DNA of 64,000 bases from AWTP1-13 sp963770295 (GTDB lineage: Bacteria; Pseudomonadota; Alphaproteobacteria; Rhizobiales; Hyphomicrobiaceae): positions 62,001-126,000 of the forward strand of contig CAVYPA010000020.1 of assembly GCA_963770295.1 (NCBI GenBank). The letters are read 5' to 3'. Below are positions 17,978 through 27,275 of the stretch, in pieces (position 1 is the first letter of the stretch; each line of letters opens with the position of its first letter). The translations under genes were made by a program, and so were the position numbers. A model generated the notes under the pieces. It saw only the letters and a list, made by a program, of their open reading frames with translations, had not been told where the DNA came from and ran no database searches.

Positions 17978-18790
17978 TTAACGAAAGGTTAACAGGGGCT
18001 GCCACAATTGTATCGACATTTCAATCCCCTGCCCGCTGTTTGCCACTTTGGGAGGGGTGCGTTTGCCACTCGCCGTTCTTTTCGCGTTCCGTTCCAGCTT
18101 GTAAATCGCCGCCGTCGCTAGCTTTTTCTGATTGGCGGCTTTTGTGTAGCGCTCGATCTCGGCAAGTGCCGCATGGCCGGTGATCGACGCAATTTCATGT
18201 GTTGAGCACCCAACCTCGGCAAGCATCCTCGCCGCCGTTTTTCTTAGCCCATGCATCACGCACGCATCGGGGAGGCCGGCCTCATCGATTGCGCTGGCGA
18301 ACCACATGCTGAGGCTGTCGCTGCCGTCGGCTTTCGTCAGCAGGCTCATATACCCGTTGCCCCCGTAAACTTGGCCAGCAAATATGCGCGCCGCTGCATG
18401 CTTTGTGCCGGCCATCGGGCCTCAAATGCAGTACACTCCTCGTCCGTCCATGCCCGGTGTTCGCCAAGCCTGAAAAGCTTGATGCGCGTGGCTGGGTTGT
18501 CTCTGCGATATTCGTTTTCGACGGCATAGGCGAGAAGCACGCGCACGACCTTGACGGTTATGTTGGCCATGCCCAGCTTTTCATTGCGGGCGTCGCGCCA
18601 TTGCTTGATGTGGCGGCGCTCAAGCAGCGCCACGGGCTTGTGTTCATGAGCCTCAGCCAGCGGCTCCAAGATCATTCGATAGATGCGTTGCGTGCGCGGC
18701 TTCTTCTCACGAACTCAGTCATTGAGGCGAGGTAGTCCGCCACCAATGCTGCGAAGGAGCCGGGCAGCAGGGCGGTCTCAAGCAACTGCG
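17978..18790 (-). pseudogene. Tyrosine recombinase (phage-type integrase), decayed
   Basis: Three minus-strand frames give pieces of one integrase. The SAM-like N-terminal part is SFAALVADYLAS, then ILEPLAEAHEHKPVALLERR to EHRAWTDEECTAFEARW. The catalytic C-terminal part is MHGLRKTAARMLAEVGCS followed by ASITGHAALAEIERYTKAAN, with His-x-x-Arg, the second His and the Tyr nucleophile all present. The segment with the first catalytic Arg is deleted between about 18350 and 18410, so the gene is dead. The IS110 remnant abuts its N-terminal end. Confidence 0.85.
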
Positions 18791-18837
18791 GGCTGATTTG
18801 GGCGCCCGGTTGACCTTGCCCAGGTCTTGTTCGGTCA

Positions 18838-19508
18838 TGAAAGGGAACTATCGTCGCTCTCATCATCGCTTTCTCATCGGCCAGCATTTAAAGACCATTA
18901 AGCAGCTGGAAGAGACGATTGCGGCCTTCGACGCGCGGATCGAGGCCGCGCTCGAGCCCTTTCGCGACGCCCTTGAACGACTGAAGGGGGTTCCGGGTCT
19001 GAGCGAGACCTCGGCCCAGATCCTCATCGCCGAGATCGGCACCGACATGGGACAGTTCCCAACGGCGGGTCATCTCCTGTCCTGGGCGGGTCTCATTCCG
19101 CGCCTTGACGAGAGTGCCGGCAAGCGGCGCTCGACCCGCGTCAGAAAGGGTGCGCCATGGCTGAAGCCTGTGCTGGTGCAGTGTGCCTGGGCCGCGGCTG
19201 GCAAGAAGAACAGCTACTTTGAGGCTCAGTTTCTGCGGCTAAAAGCACGCTGTGGCCCCAAAAAAGCTGTTGTCGCCGTCGCGGCCTCCATCCTGACCAC
19301 CGCCCACCATATGTTGGCCGACAACATTTGCTACCAGGATCTCGGCCCCGACCATTTCGCCCGCCGTAACCCAGCGCGTGCCGCAGCTAAGCTCGCCAAC
19401 CGTATCCGCAATCTGGGGTTCGACGTTGAGATCAGGCCAGCCGCATGCCACAACGCAAGGTCACTCAGGTTTCTGGATAGGCATCCGGTTCTTACCTCGA
19501 GTGTCTGA
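18838..19508 (+). mobile_element. IS110-family transposase, 3' remnant
   Basis: A frame of about 223 codons carries the C-terminal transposase_20 region: GVPGLSETSAQILIAEIG, GHLLSWAGLIPR, STRVRKGAPWLK and AWAAAGKKNSYF. The N-terminal DEDD catalytic domain is missing, leaving only the coiled-coil (QLEETIAAFDARIEAAL) onward. The element is therefore inactive. It is wedged between the integrase relic and the group II intron relic. Confidence 0.85.
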
Positions 19509-20136
19509 CGGCAAAGCGCTGCTGCGGCCAGGGATGAAGGACTTTAGGTTTTGGGAGGAAGTCGTCGGCAAGCTTCGTGATCCGGTCCCAAGCGAAGCGA
19601 TCCTTCTGACTGCGGCGCCGCAGCGTGCGCACCCAGAGACGCTCGATGTAATACCGGAAAGCACGCAGTGCCGGCATATTCGTCGGCACGGCGTGGTAGT
19701 TGTAGAAGCCTCGGACGATTTGCGCCAGCCATCGTCCCTGTTCGGGGATCGGTTGGTGCATCCGCTCTCGCAGCTCTGCCTTGATTTCCTTGAGCTTTGC
19801 CCGCATGCGGTCGCGCCGGGTTTTCCGTTGGAGCTGGAACCTGCCCTTGCGCGAACGCCCGCAGATGAACACAAAGGCTAGGAATTTGAAGGTCTCCGGT
19901 TTTCCGAACCCACGCTGAGCGCGTCTGTCCACCGCATGGCGGCCAAACTCGATCAGGCGGGTCTTGTCCGGATGTAGCAACAGCGAGAACTCCTCTAACC
20001 GCTTGCGCATCGCGTCCCAGAAGCGTCGGGCGTCCGTCTCATGCTCGAAGCCGACGACAATATCGTCGGCGTACCTCACGATGATCATGTCGCCCGTGGC
20101 CTCCCGCCGTCGCCAGCGCTCGGCCCAGACCGCCAT
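19492..20136 (-). pseudogene. ltrA: Group II intron reverse transcriptase/maturase, 5'-truncated
   Basis: 214 codons begin just before the RT catalytic motif: MIIVRYADDIVVGFEHETDA. LLLHPDKTRLIEFG and GFGKPETFKFLAFVFI follow, then the thumb/X (maturase) region ending PWPQQRFAVRHSR. RT motifs 0-4 and the intron RNA 5' domains are missing. It is a typical fragment of a bacterial group II intron ORF. Its truncated end at about 20136 meets the ABC binding-protein fragment. Confidence 0.88.
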
Positions 20137-20377
20137 CTACCAATGGCCCGAAACCGCAGCGGAGGGTGGGTTTGCCGCCTATGGCCCGCGTATCGTTCAG
20201 CTCTTTAGGCTGAAGGCCCGGCAAGTCGCCGAGGTGCTTCGGGGAACTAAACCGGCCGACCTGCCAATTCAGCAGCCGACCAAGTTCGAGCTGGTGATCA
20301 ATCTCAAGACCGCGAAAGCACTCGGGCTCACAGTTCCTCCGTCGCTTCTCGCCCGTGCCGACGAGGTGATCGAGTAG
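20133..20377 (+). pseudogene. ABC transporter substrate-binding protein, C-terminal fragment
   Basis: The last ~80 codons of an ABC_sub_bind-type protein: GGFAAYGPRIVQLFRL, GTKPADLPIQQPTKFELVIN, LKTAKALGLTVPPSLLARAD and a stop. The rest is missing. Rhizobial genomes carry many copies of this family, so this is probably a breakpoint scar. Confidence 0.8.
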
Positions 20378-20988
20378 AGCAGCATTTTTGCTGCAGTGCG
20401 TGAGTCCGCAGCTGGCACTCTTTGACCGAACAGAGCGAGGACCCCACCGTGTTCTGCCTCCACATGGTGCGGGGACGCTTGGCAACAAGCGTCCCTATTA
20501 ATTTTTCGTGGCGCGCGAGCAGCGCCCGCATGTGGCAATTCTCGAACGGAGATCGCGGAGCTAGCCGCTCCGATGATTGCGGACTGGGCCAAGGTCCGAT
20601 GAGCTTCCCGGGAGAGGTGTAGCTTTGCAAACAGAGGACAGGGTTCGAACCGGTATGAGGTCCCAACACCCCTAGCGCGGTGCGATCCGATCGCCTCTGA
20701 CCATGCTAGATTTGTATGCGTGCATGGGCGCGGGACGTTTGGCGACGGGCGTCCCCTTTTTGTCGCCGCTATACTGCGTGAGCTGGGCAGTGCCCGGGCG
20801 CCACAAATGAGGTGCGGCTATGAGATAGTCGCTAGAGCTATCAAGGCTGCGCCCCAGGGACTTCCAACCTCTGCCCCCGATGTTCGCCACGTGGTCACCC
20901 GAGCGGAGGAAGGATAGCACTAATCCAGCTAGCTCAGAACCTGAACCCTGATTTCGTCCACTGCTCACCAGTAGAGAGCCGGGCGCGT
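20378..20988. other. Intergenic in the mobile-element graveyard
   Basis: No coding region supported. Minus-strand frames near 20269-20592 are antisense shadows of the binding-protein fragment. Confidence 0.4.
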
Positions 20989-21210
20989 TTAAGTCGCCTC
21001 TGCAAAGATGTAATAGCCGGGAGATTTCAGCCGGCGGACCAGGTCGTTAAGATCGGCGTTGCCCACCGGGGGCCGAGAGTTCTTGATATCGAGCGCCTTT
21101 ACGAAGGCCCAATGGCTGGATGGCGGGCAGGGGAGGTTCCGACCGGTCACGTCAGTTGTGAGCGCAAGGTGGTCAGCATTGCGTCTCTGCTGAAACAAAT
21201 AGACCAGCAT
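20989..21210 (-). CDS. Small conserved hypothetical protein
   Basis: A 73-residue protein beginning MLVYLFQQRRNADHLALTTD, with a later NLPCPPSSHWAFVKALDI and the C-terminal RRLKSPGYYIFAE. The pattern matches a short protein family I recall from Bradyrhizobium genomes, of unknown function. No signal peptide or membrane segment. Confidence 0.5.
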   Translation of the reverse strand: MLVYLFQQRRNADHLALTTDVTGRNLPCPPSSHWAFVKALDIKNSRPPVGNADLNDLVRRLKSPGYYIFAEAT

Positions 21211-21804
21211 CGCATGCCTCAGGTTGTTAGGGGACTGTCCTAAACGTACGCTTCCGCGTGCGGTGCGTCAGCAATACGATAGTTTGATGCATACCCATTC
21301 TCGAGCGAAAAATGGCTGAATTCGAGCAGGCCTGATCGAGCTTGAGCGGAGGGATGACGACCTATTAGAGGCCGGGCTGGGACGATCGCCAATTCCATCG
21401 GTTTTAGGGTTTCGTGCCCCTAGGCTACGCCAGGGTCAGGGCAATCGTGAAGATGACGACGATGGCGATCAGGGCAGCGTTGCTGGTATCGTTCATCTGG
21501 GTGATAGCCTTGCCGGCGAGTTCACACTGCCAACGCGCATCCTCATTCCCTTTCGATCCAGGCCGCGGTCGCCCTTGCTATTGCCCCGGGCCATTTTATT
21601 TGGGGCTTCCTCTGGCGCCGGTGGTCGCTTGAGGGTTGCGACATATAGAGGGTCCGCAATCACAGTAGGCCATTCAAGGGCCGCCGAACAGCAATACGCT
21701 CGCGCAACCTTGCTATGGTTTCCTTGGCGGCCACCCCGACCCTTCCCGCACTAGGAACCTGACACGCGCAGCCCAGCTCTGCTTGTACACTGGTCGCTGC
21801 TGAT
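21211..21804. other. Intergenic, no supported gene
   Basis: A plus-strand frame at 21414-21632 contains a hydrophobic stretch (RAALLVSFIWVIALPASS) that could be a signal peptide, but the remainder looks non-coding. I do not call it. Confidence 0.35.
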
Positions 21805-21933
21805 TTGCCCGTTGACGTGGTGGTGTGGCGCCACCCGGGAGAAACCGAGGATCAGGCTATCGAGCGCTACATGCGGCGGCATCCGGAGATAGCGACCAGG
21901 ACCATTCACGTGGTCAGCTGGGAACGGACTTGA
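21805..21933 (+). CDS. Possible 42-residue protein or gene fragment
   Basis: From a TTG at 21805 the frame reads LPVDVVVWRHPGETEDQAIE and then RYMRRHPEIATRTIHVVSWE before TGA at 21931. The codon pattern and amphipathic sequence look protein-like, but the start codon is weak. It may be the end of a longer broken gene. Confidence 0.3.
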   Translation: MPVDVVVWRHPGETEDQAIERYMRRHPEIATRTIHVVSWERT

Positions 21934-22008
21934 GAAGTGACCCAATGACCGCATCATCCGCCTTGCGGGCTATCGCCTGAAGGTTGGCAAGCTCGTGCAG
22001 GCCAGCGG

Positions 22009-22467
22009 CTACCACTTGACGCTGGGGAATTCCTTCATCGAGCGCTTGCAGGCGGCGCGCCACTCAACCTTGCTCATGTGCGTGGCGGCATCCCAGAAGC
22101 CCATGCAGTCGGCAAGCGTTTTACCACCGCCACCCATCTTGCTCGGCGCCGACTCGCTCGGGCTCGCGCTCCCGGACGAGGTGCCAGGTGAGAGGGCAAG
22201 GTTGGGCGAGGAGCCGCCCCCGGTCGCGAACTGGCTGGGCAAGGGAGGGGACATCGGCGACAGCGGCGGCACGGTCGCTCCGGGTTGCGTGGTGGGGCCG
22301 GGGGACACGGGGGGAGTGATTGTAGGTAAGGTTGTGGTCGGTGCCGAGAGCCGAGGGCTCCGCGCGAGCGAGCCACCTGCCGACGAGCGTGCTTGCGCTA
22401 ATGCGGCGTCGGGAAGCAGCAGTAAGAGAGCGATGGCGGCAAGGACGGGCGGCTTGGGCGTGAGCAT
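22009..22467 (-). CDS. Exported Pro-rich protein with conserved Cys-containing tail
   Basis: 152 residues. A signal peptide at 1-24 (AAIALLLLLPDAALAQA) is followed by ~85 residues rich in Pro, Ser, Thr and Gly. The conserved-looking C-terminus is KTLADCMGFWDAATHMSK and WRAACKRSMKEF. The two Cys may form a disulfide in the periplasm. Similar short exported proteins with a D-C-x-x-FWD-x-x-THM-S core occur in Bradyrhizobium as far as I recall; function unknown. Confidence 0.7.
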   Translation of the reverse strand: MLTPKPPVLAAIALLLLLPDAALAQARSSAGGSLARSPRLSAPTTTLPTITPPVSPGPTTQPGATVPPLSPMSPPLPSQFATGGGSSPNLALSPGTSSGSASPSESAPSKMGGGGKTLADCMGFWDAATHMSKVEWRAACKRSMKEFPSVKW

Positions 22468-22910
22468 TGTAATTAACCATGTTGTTGCCAGCAGTACCCC
22501 GTTAACGATCGGCCGCCACTTTTGCGGCGTTCACAACTTGGTTAACGTGCCCCGTCGGACGTGAGGCGGTTGTCCGTGTTCGAGCGGCTACGCCTAGGCC
22601 AGCAGCAAGCGCGTGGGTGTGGTGCGCCCCGACGCCCAAGAGCTCTTCCCCGAGAACCGATTTCACCGTTCGACAGCATCGCGCGAGCCAAGCCCTCGCG
22701 TGCCTCCTCTACGTCTTCCGGAATATTCCCGAAGGCGAACGATCTCTTCCGCTATGTGGGGTAGGTCGACCTTTCCAAGGCTGTTGGCACACGTGGGGAG
22801 CGGTTAGTATTTTAGTACACGGCCTAATTCTGCACCCGCTATAAAAGGCCCAGAGACGGCAACTCTGGCGCGCGCCATCGCGTCAACAAGGTCGATCAAG
22901 CTCCGCCGGA
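22468..22910. other. Intergenic, nothing recognised
   Basis: Short incoherent frames only. The right part may contain unrecognisable upstream sequence of the decayed ligase. Confidence 0.35.
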
Positions 22911-23496
22911 ATGACAAAAATGTCCGATAGTGGCGTCCTGATCGATCCCCGAGGGTGCCGCGCACTTTTACAGGCTTATGGCCGAGATACGCACAAATCA
23001 TCTCGACGAGGCGCAATTGATTTTTTGGTGTTCGATTTGCTTTGGCAGGATGGCGTCGATTTGCGTGGCTTGCCGCTGTCCGAACGCAAGCGTGATCTCG
23101 ATCGGCTCTGCCGGAAATCAAAGGTGCCCTTCATGCGCCAGGTGCAGACCTTCCCCGACGGCCCGTTGCTATTCGAGCAATTGCAACAAGTTTGGATTCG
23201 AGGGTGTCGTCAGCAAGCGCTTGGCGTCGCGCTACTCAAGCGGGCCGAGCCGCAAATGGGTCAAGACGAAGTGCCCGGGCTGGAGGCGCGTCAATGCCGA
23301 GCGCTGGCGCATATTCGAGGGTCCGCGCAAGCCCGAGCTGACGGAAGCCCAGAAGACGCTAGCAAAGAAGCGGGAGGAGCTCGCTCGGGTGCTCGAGCAT
23401 CTGCAATCGCCAGGGCAGACCCCTGGCATAGGGCGTGAGCTGCGCAGGCACGTCGCCTCGCTGGAGCGGAAAATCGCGGAATTGGAGCAGGCCTGA
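22911..23496 (+). pseudogene. ATP-dependent DNA ligase, frameshifted C-terminal part
   Basis: Two overlapping plus frames give consecutive ligase segments. One has IDFLVFDLLWQDGVDLRGLP and RKRDLDRLCRKSKVPFM. The other continues GFEGVVSKRLASRYSSGP and WVKTKCPGWRR, motifs IV and V of the nucleotidyltransferase. A coiled tail follows (TEAQKTLAKKREELARVLEHL). The shift lies at about 23190, and the adenylated-Lys motif I and the start are missing. It resembles the stand-alone or LigD-type NHEJ ligases of rhizobia, which exist in several copies, so loss would be tolerated. Confidence 0.8.
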
Positions 23497-23503
23497 ACCG
23501 GCC

Positions 23504-23893
23504 CTATTGAACGAGCTTCCCCGTAAAGCGGTCGCGCCCGTGCCAGAAGGCGCACTCGGGAGATGGACACCATTCCCCCTCGTAATCGATGCCTTGCTGG
23601 TGCGGGCAGCCCATGATGCCGTCAGTTATAATGATCGAGATGGCGCCCTCGGTCTCGATGAACTCAAGTATCTCGCCGGCGACGGCCATCTCCGCGCGCA
23701 CGTCGCCAGTTTCTACGCTCCAATCCCGCATCTCGGCCGGCTCGGCGTCCTCGGATGGAATGATGCCAACGGCCACTTTGGTGGCGCGGCTTAGGTTTGG
23801 ACCGTAGAACGCAATGGTCGCGACAGGCCAGCCGCGCATGCCCCGCTTGGCCTTCTTCCTCAGCCGCTTGAGAAATCGCTCGTTCGTTGGCAT
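23504..23893 (-). CDS. Conserved 129-residue protein with Cys/His cluster (copy 1)
   Basis: The N-terminus is strongly basic (FLKRLRKKAKRGMRG). The central region (VATIAFYGPNLSRATKVAVG) leads to a C-terminal candidate zinc site, GCPHQQGIDYEGEWCPSPEC, followed by AFWHGRDRFTGKL. A second copy, nearly the same length, is at 58228-58617. Conservation between the copies indicates purifying selection. Function unknown; the basic N-terminus and possible Zn knuckle would suit a nucleic-acid-binding role, which is inference. A 24-codon ORF precedes it by 4 bases. Confidence 0.75.
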   Translation of the reverse strand: MPTNERFLKRLRKKAKRGMRGWPVATIAFYGPNLSRATKVAVGIIPSEDAEPAEMRDWSVETGDVRAEMAVAGEILEFIETEGAISIIITDGIMGCPHQQGIDYEGEWCPSPECAFWHGRDRFTGKLVQ

Positions 23894-23897
23894 GGCG

Positions 23898-23972
23898 CTA
23901 TTCAGTGCAGGTCAGGCGCAGGCCAACCAGTGCGGACTCAATCTCGCGGATGCGTTGGGCTTGGAATTTCAT
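23898..23972 (-). CDS. Possible 24-residue leader ORF
   Basis: ATG at 23972 to TAG at 23898 encodes MKFQAQRIREIES and about 11 further residues. It ends 4 bases before the ATG of the 129-residue gene, which could allow translational coupling. The second copy at 58.6 kb keeps only the last few bases of this ORF, so it is not conserved with the gene. Confidence 0.3.
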   Translation of the reverse strand: MKFQAQRIREIESALVGLRLTCTE

Positions 23973-24055
23973 TGGGGTGACCTCTCATCAGGAAATTGCC
24001 TTCCCGGCGCGATCAGTGCCAGCTGCGAGCTGTACACATGTGGTCTTCGCGAACG

Positions 24056-24505
24056 TTAGCGCTTCTTTCGCTGAGCTGAGAGGGCCTCGGCATCGCCCAC
24101 ATCGCCCGCGGCGGTGTTGCAGGCCGATAGCACGACCCAATCGGCGTCAAGCTCGAGCTGTCCGACCTCGGAGGCAGTCAGCAGCCCGTCGTCCTCCTCC
24201 AGCTCGGCGATCGTAGCGCCGTCTTTGGGCGGGGTGAGGATCAGGGCAGGCTCGGCCTTGGCTTTCAGGAGCTCTCGCCAGCGAGTACGCCGTGGGTGGC
24301 AAAGTGCAGCACCTTGTAGCGCGCGAGCTTGCCCTGGCGGGAGAGTGCCTTGAGATTGCGCTCGGTGGCCCGCTCGCCGAGCCACACGGTGTCGACCTTT
24401 CGAGGCAGGCACCGAGGGCAGCAGCCACTGCGCACAGCTCGTCGACGGTTTCGGGGAGGCCGAACATGCCCTCCGAAGGCTGCGCAGGGACATGATCATG
24501 CACAA
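24056..24505 (-). pseudogene. CHAT-domain (caspase-like) protein, decayed fragment
   Basis: One minus frame contains LTPPKDGATIAELEEDDGLL, ASEVGQLELDADWVVLSACN and TAAG; the SACNTAAG segment holds the CHAT catalytic Cys. Another frame has the upstream GMFGLPETVDELCAVAAALG. A third around 24270-24310 reads YKVLHFATH, the catalytic His motif. At least two frameshifts separate these, and the usual TPR N-terminus and the end are missing. CHAT proteases are caspase relatives often secreted or used in conflict systems. Another caspase-like relic lies 5 kb away, across the FecR/barrel genes. Confidence 0.85.
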
Positions 24506-24762
24506 GGCCGAACCACGGCTCGCGATCTCCTATGAGCAGGGCTTGTATGGAAAACCTCGCGCTCCACACCCAAACCCCGTAGGTCCGTTGCGACGGGCCC
24601 AAACGACAATACATTCCCTCTCTGATTTAAAAATCTTTTCCAACTATCCTTGCACTTCTGCCGGCATATGTCGTTACAGATGGCGGACGCCGGAGTGCTC
24701 AAACTGGCCACGGACAAGACGCTGCAGGCAACGACTGCCAGCGTGACGACAACGATCTTCAT
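24496..24762 (-). CDS. Small exported Cys-rich protein, probably with scrambled C-terminus
   Basis: 88 codons. A clear signal peptide (VVVTLAVVACSVLSVASL, cleavage near ASA) is followed by ICNDICRQKCKDSWKRFLNQ, a Cys-patterned start resembling small periplasmic proteins of Bradyrhizobium. After about residue 50 the sequence no longer looks natural and runs into the CHAT remnant. I infer an exported protein whose 3' end was replaced at a breakpoint. Confidence 0.5.
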   Translation of the reverse strand: MKIVVVTLAVVACSVLSVASLSTPASAICNDICRQKCKDSWKRFLNQRGNVLSFGPVATDLRGLGVEREVFHTSPAHRRSRAVVRPCA

Positions 24763-24832
24763 TTGAGGTCCACCCGTTCGAAATACTGCGCAGCCTGTGG
24801 GTAGACGGATTGGGCTTAACTGTTAGCGGCGC

Positions 24833-27263
24833 TCAACGGCTGCCGGCGAAGATGCCAGCGCCGATGTAGTTAAAGTTGGGGCCGGACGGACTGGCCGTCA
24901 CCGAGAAGCGCCCGGCGACATCCTTGACCGGGTCGGTGGCGCCGCGGAAAAAGGCGCCATTGATCTGCATGTTGCCGCCGCCCGTGCCCGTCAGGGTGCC
25001 GGTGAGTTCGTTCACTCCCGGCGTGCGCGTGATGCTACCCGCATAGGCTCGCCCATCTAGGCTCGGGACCGATATCGTGGCGCCAGAGGCGAAGTTGACA
25101 TTGGCCTGGAAGTTCCCCGCCGCCACGTACTCGTTGCCGGCAGAAACTCGTATTGTTGATGAAACTCTTGAAGGAGCCCACCATGAACCCATTGTAGACA
25201 GCCGTGCCGCTGACCGGAATCTTCGGGAGGCGCTGCCAACCTTCCCGCCACCCAGGTCATGAGATTGGTGCGGTCGGTCTCGGTGGTCAGGTCACTATTG
25301 GAGCGATAGTTGTCAGCGGACCAGAACCCCCACCGGGTGAATTCGCAGGTACAATTGCTGAAGTTGACCCCAGGGAAGAACGTCTGAGCCTGCACCAGGT
25401 CCGAGCTCGCGAAAGCCTGCCGGCTGCGGACGAGGGTCTGCCCATTCGTGCTGGAGATCTCGGTTGTGTCCGTATTTGCCGTCGCGGGCTCGTTGACACC
25501 GGAGCGGCCAGCAAACAGGCGATCGTCGATGTAGGTTGAGCGAGACCGTACATTTGGATTGAGGTTGCCGATCTGCCAGTCCCCAGTCGTGAATTCGTGG
25601 TTGAGGCCACTGAAGTTGGCTACTTTCGTCAGCTCGCCGTCGGCCTGCATCCGTCCGCGGACCAATCGAACTGGATTACAATGCCGCCGCCGACGGGAAA
25701 GCTTCGCCCTGCAAAACTATAGGTCGTGTCGTTTGGGAACTGCAGTGGCGAATGCAATGTTTGCACAAGCCCACCAACGAACCCGCTTAGTGTGGTGTCC
25801 GGGCGCACCTGCCCAATGCCCGGCGGTAGTGCTGTCGCTGAGGCCGACTGGGAGAAGGTGTAAAACGCACGGGTGCCGTCGCCCGGGAAGTAGAAGGCGT
25901 TAAGGGGTATAACCGCACCGGTCGCCCCGTCGCGCGTGTTCTGGTCCACCAGTGCGCCCGTCGGGATGCGGTCGGCGTTGAGCGTCGTATTGGCCGCGTT
26001 GCCGCCGACAGCACCCGATGCGAAGCCCGCGCCAAGGTTTGCCCCGCTCCCGCGCCGCGAGGCATCAAAGCCTGCGCTATAGAACTGCGTGCCGTCGGCC
26101 AGGGGGGTGAATCCGCCGGTCATGACAAAGAAGGTAGACGTTTGGGATGCGCCAGAGCCATTGATCGAAAGACCCGCCTGCAGGAACAGCGAGCCGAAAC
26201 GCGCGCGGCCGGTTGTAGGATCTATGCCGCCGCGCCGATAGCCGAGCACATCGCTCACCACATACGTTCCCGGCACCGCGAATGCTGCCGGCAGATACGG
26301 CACGCCCGAGCCGAGCGCCGCATCAGGTGTCATTGAGAGCGCATAGAAGGCGGGTAGCGGTGCAGGAGGGACGCTGCTCTGCTGGGATGCCCCCACGCTC
26401 GACCTCTGAACTGCATCCGTAACGGCTTGCAATTCGACCGACTGCACCTTTGTTAAGCCTGCGGACTGCGACGCGGTCTGGCCCTGCAGGCTGATCACTT
26501 CAGAAGGCACGAGGTTGGCATTGGTCTGACCGACGCCCGTGGCAACCACTATGGCCTCGGTTGGGCGGTTCTCGGCTGCCACACCACCGCTCTGTCCGGG
26601 CTGGCTGGTCAGCTGCAAAGTCAGCGCGGCGATCTGGGCTGGCGGCACCGGAGCCGGGGTGCTCGGGGCGGCCTCTGCTGCCTTTACTGACACACCGTAC
26701 CCGGGCCGAGTTATTGTTTCGGACGCCCCGGCACATCCGCGGGGTTGGGCTTCCGACGTCGAGTTGAGTTGTCGCTGGCAGACAGTCACCGTCAGTGTGC
26801 CGAAATGGTTGATGGCTTGGGTCCCACCCCTTGCGTCGTGCTTGACCGTCGCCACCCCACCACGCACGCCGATCGCGGCTAGCGGCGTCTTGATTGTCGC
26901 GCCTTGGGTGTGGGTGACGTTGCCACCGACCATGCGCATTGCGCCTTTGGTCAGGGTCACCGTCATTCGGCCGGAGCCGGCATGGGGATTGTAGACGAAC
27001 TCATCGATTAAAATGTTGCTGTTGGGGCCAACGCTGAGCGTCGTCTTGTCGATAAAGATCACCTGCGTGGAGCCGCTGGTGGACGTGCTGATGCGCTCGC
27101 GGAATATGATGTTCGAGCCCACCTGCAGAACCCGGTCACCGCCTTGTGCTTGCGGATTGACGGCAGCGGCAGCGCCGACCGTCTGCGCCACGGCGCGATC
27201 AGGGGCCGCGGCGGTGAGCGCCACGAATGTTGCGGCAATCGCCAGTGCTCGTGCTCGTGACAT
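24833..27263 (-). pseudogene. FecR-domain surface protein with TbpB-like C-terminal barrel, frameshifted
   Basis: The first 544 codons are open: signal peptide (ATFVALTAAAPDRAVAQ), then a FecR domain at about 45-150 (LSVGPNSNILIDEFVYN, MTVTLTKGAMRMVGG, TIKTPLAAIGVRGG). A long Gln/Ser/Thr-rich spacer and a beta-rich region follow. The frame breaks at about 25650, near 25225 and near 25150. Rejoined frames continue with SGTAVYNGFMVGSFKSFINN and NEYVAAGNFQANVNFASGAT, and end with INGAFFRGATDPVKDVAGRF. That last segment resembles the GxFFG-xx-A-xx-VxGxF signature of TbpB-type barrels. An intact version would be a roughly 800-residue exported cargo. Three shifts suggest decay, though sequencing error cannot be excluded. 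The barrel partner starts 13 bases upstream. Confidence 0.75.
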
Positions 27264-27275
27264 CGTCTGCGCCTT

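Noticed and set aside
20630..20700. tRNA-like GGTTCGAACC stretch
   Set aside because: No acceptor, D or anticodon stems can be formed around it on either strand.
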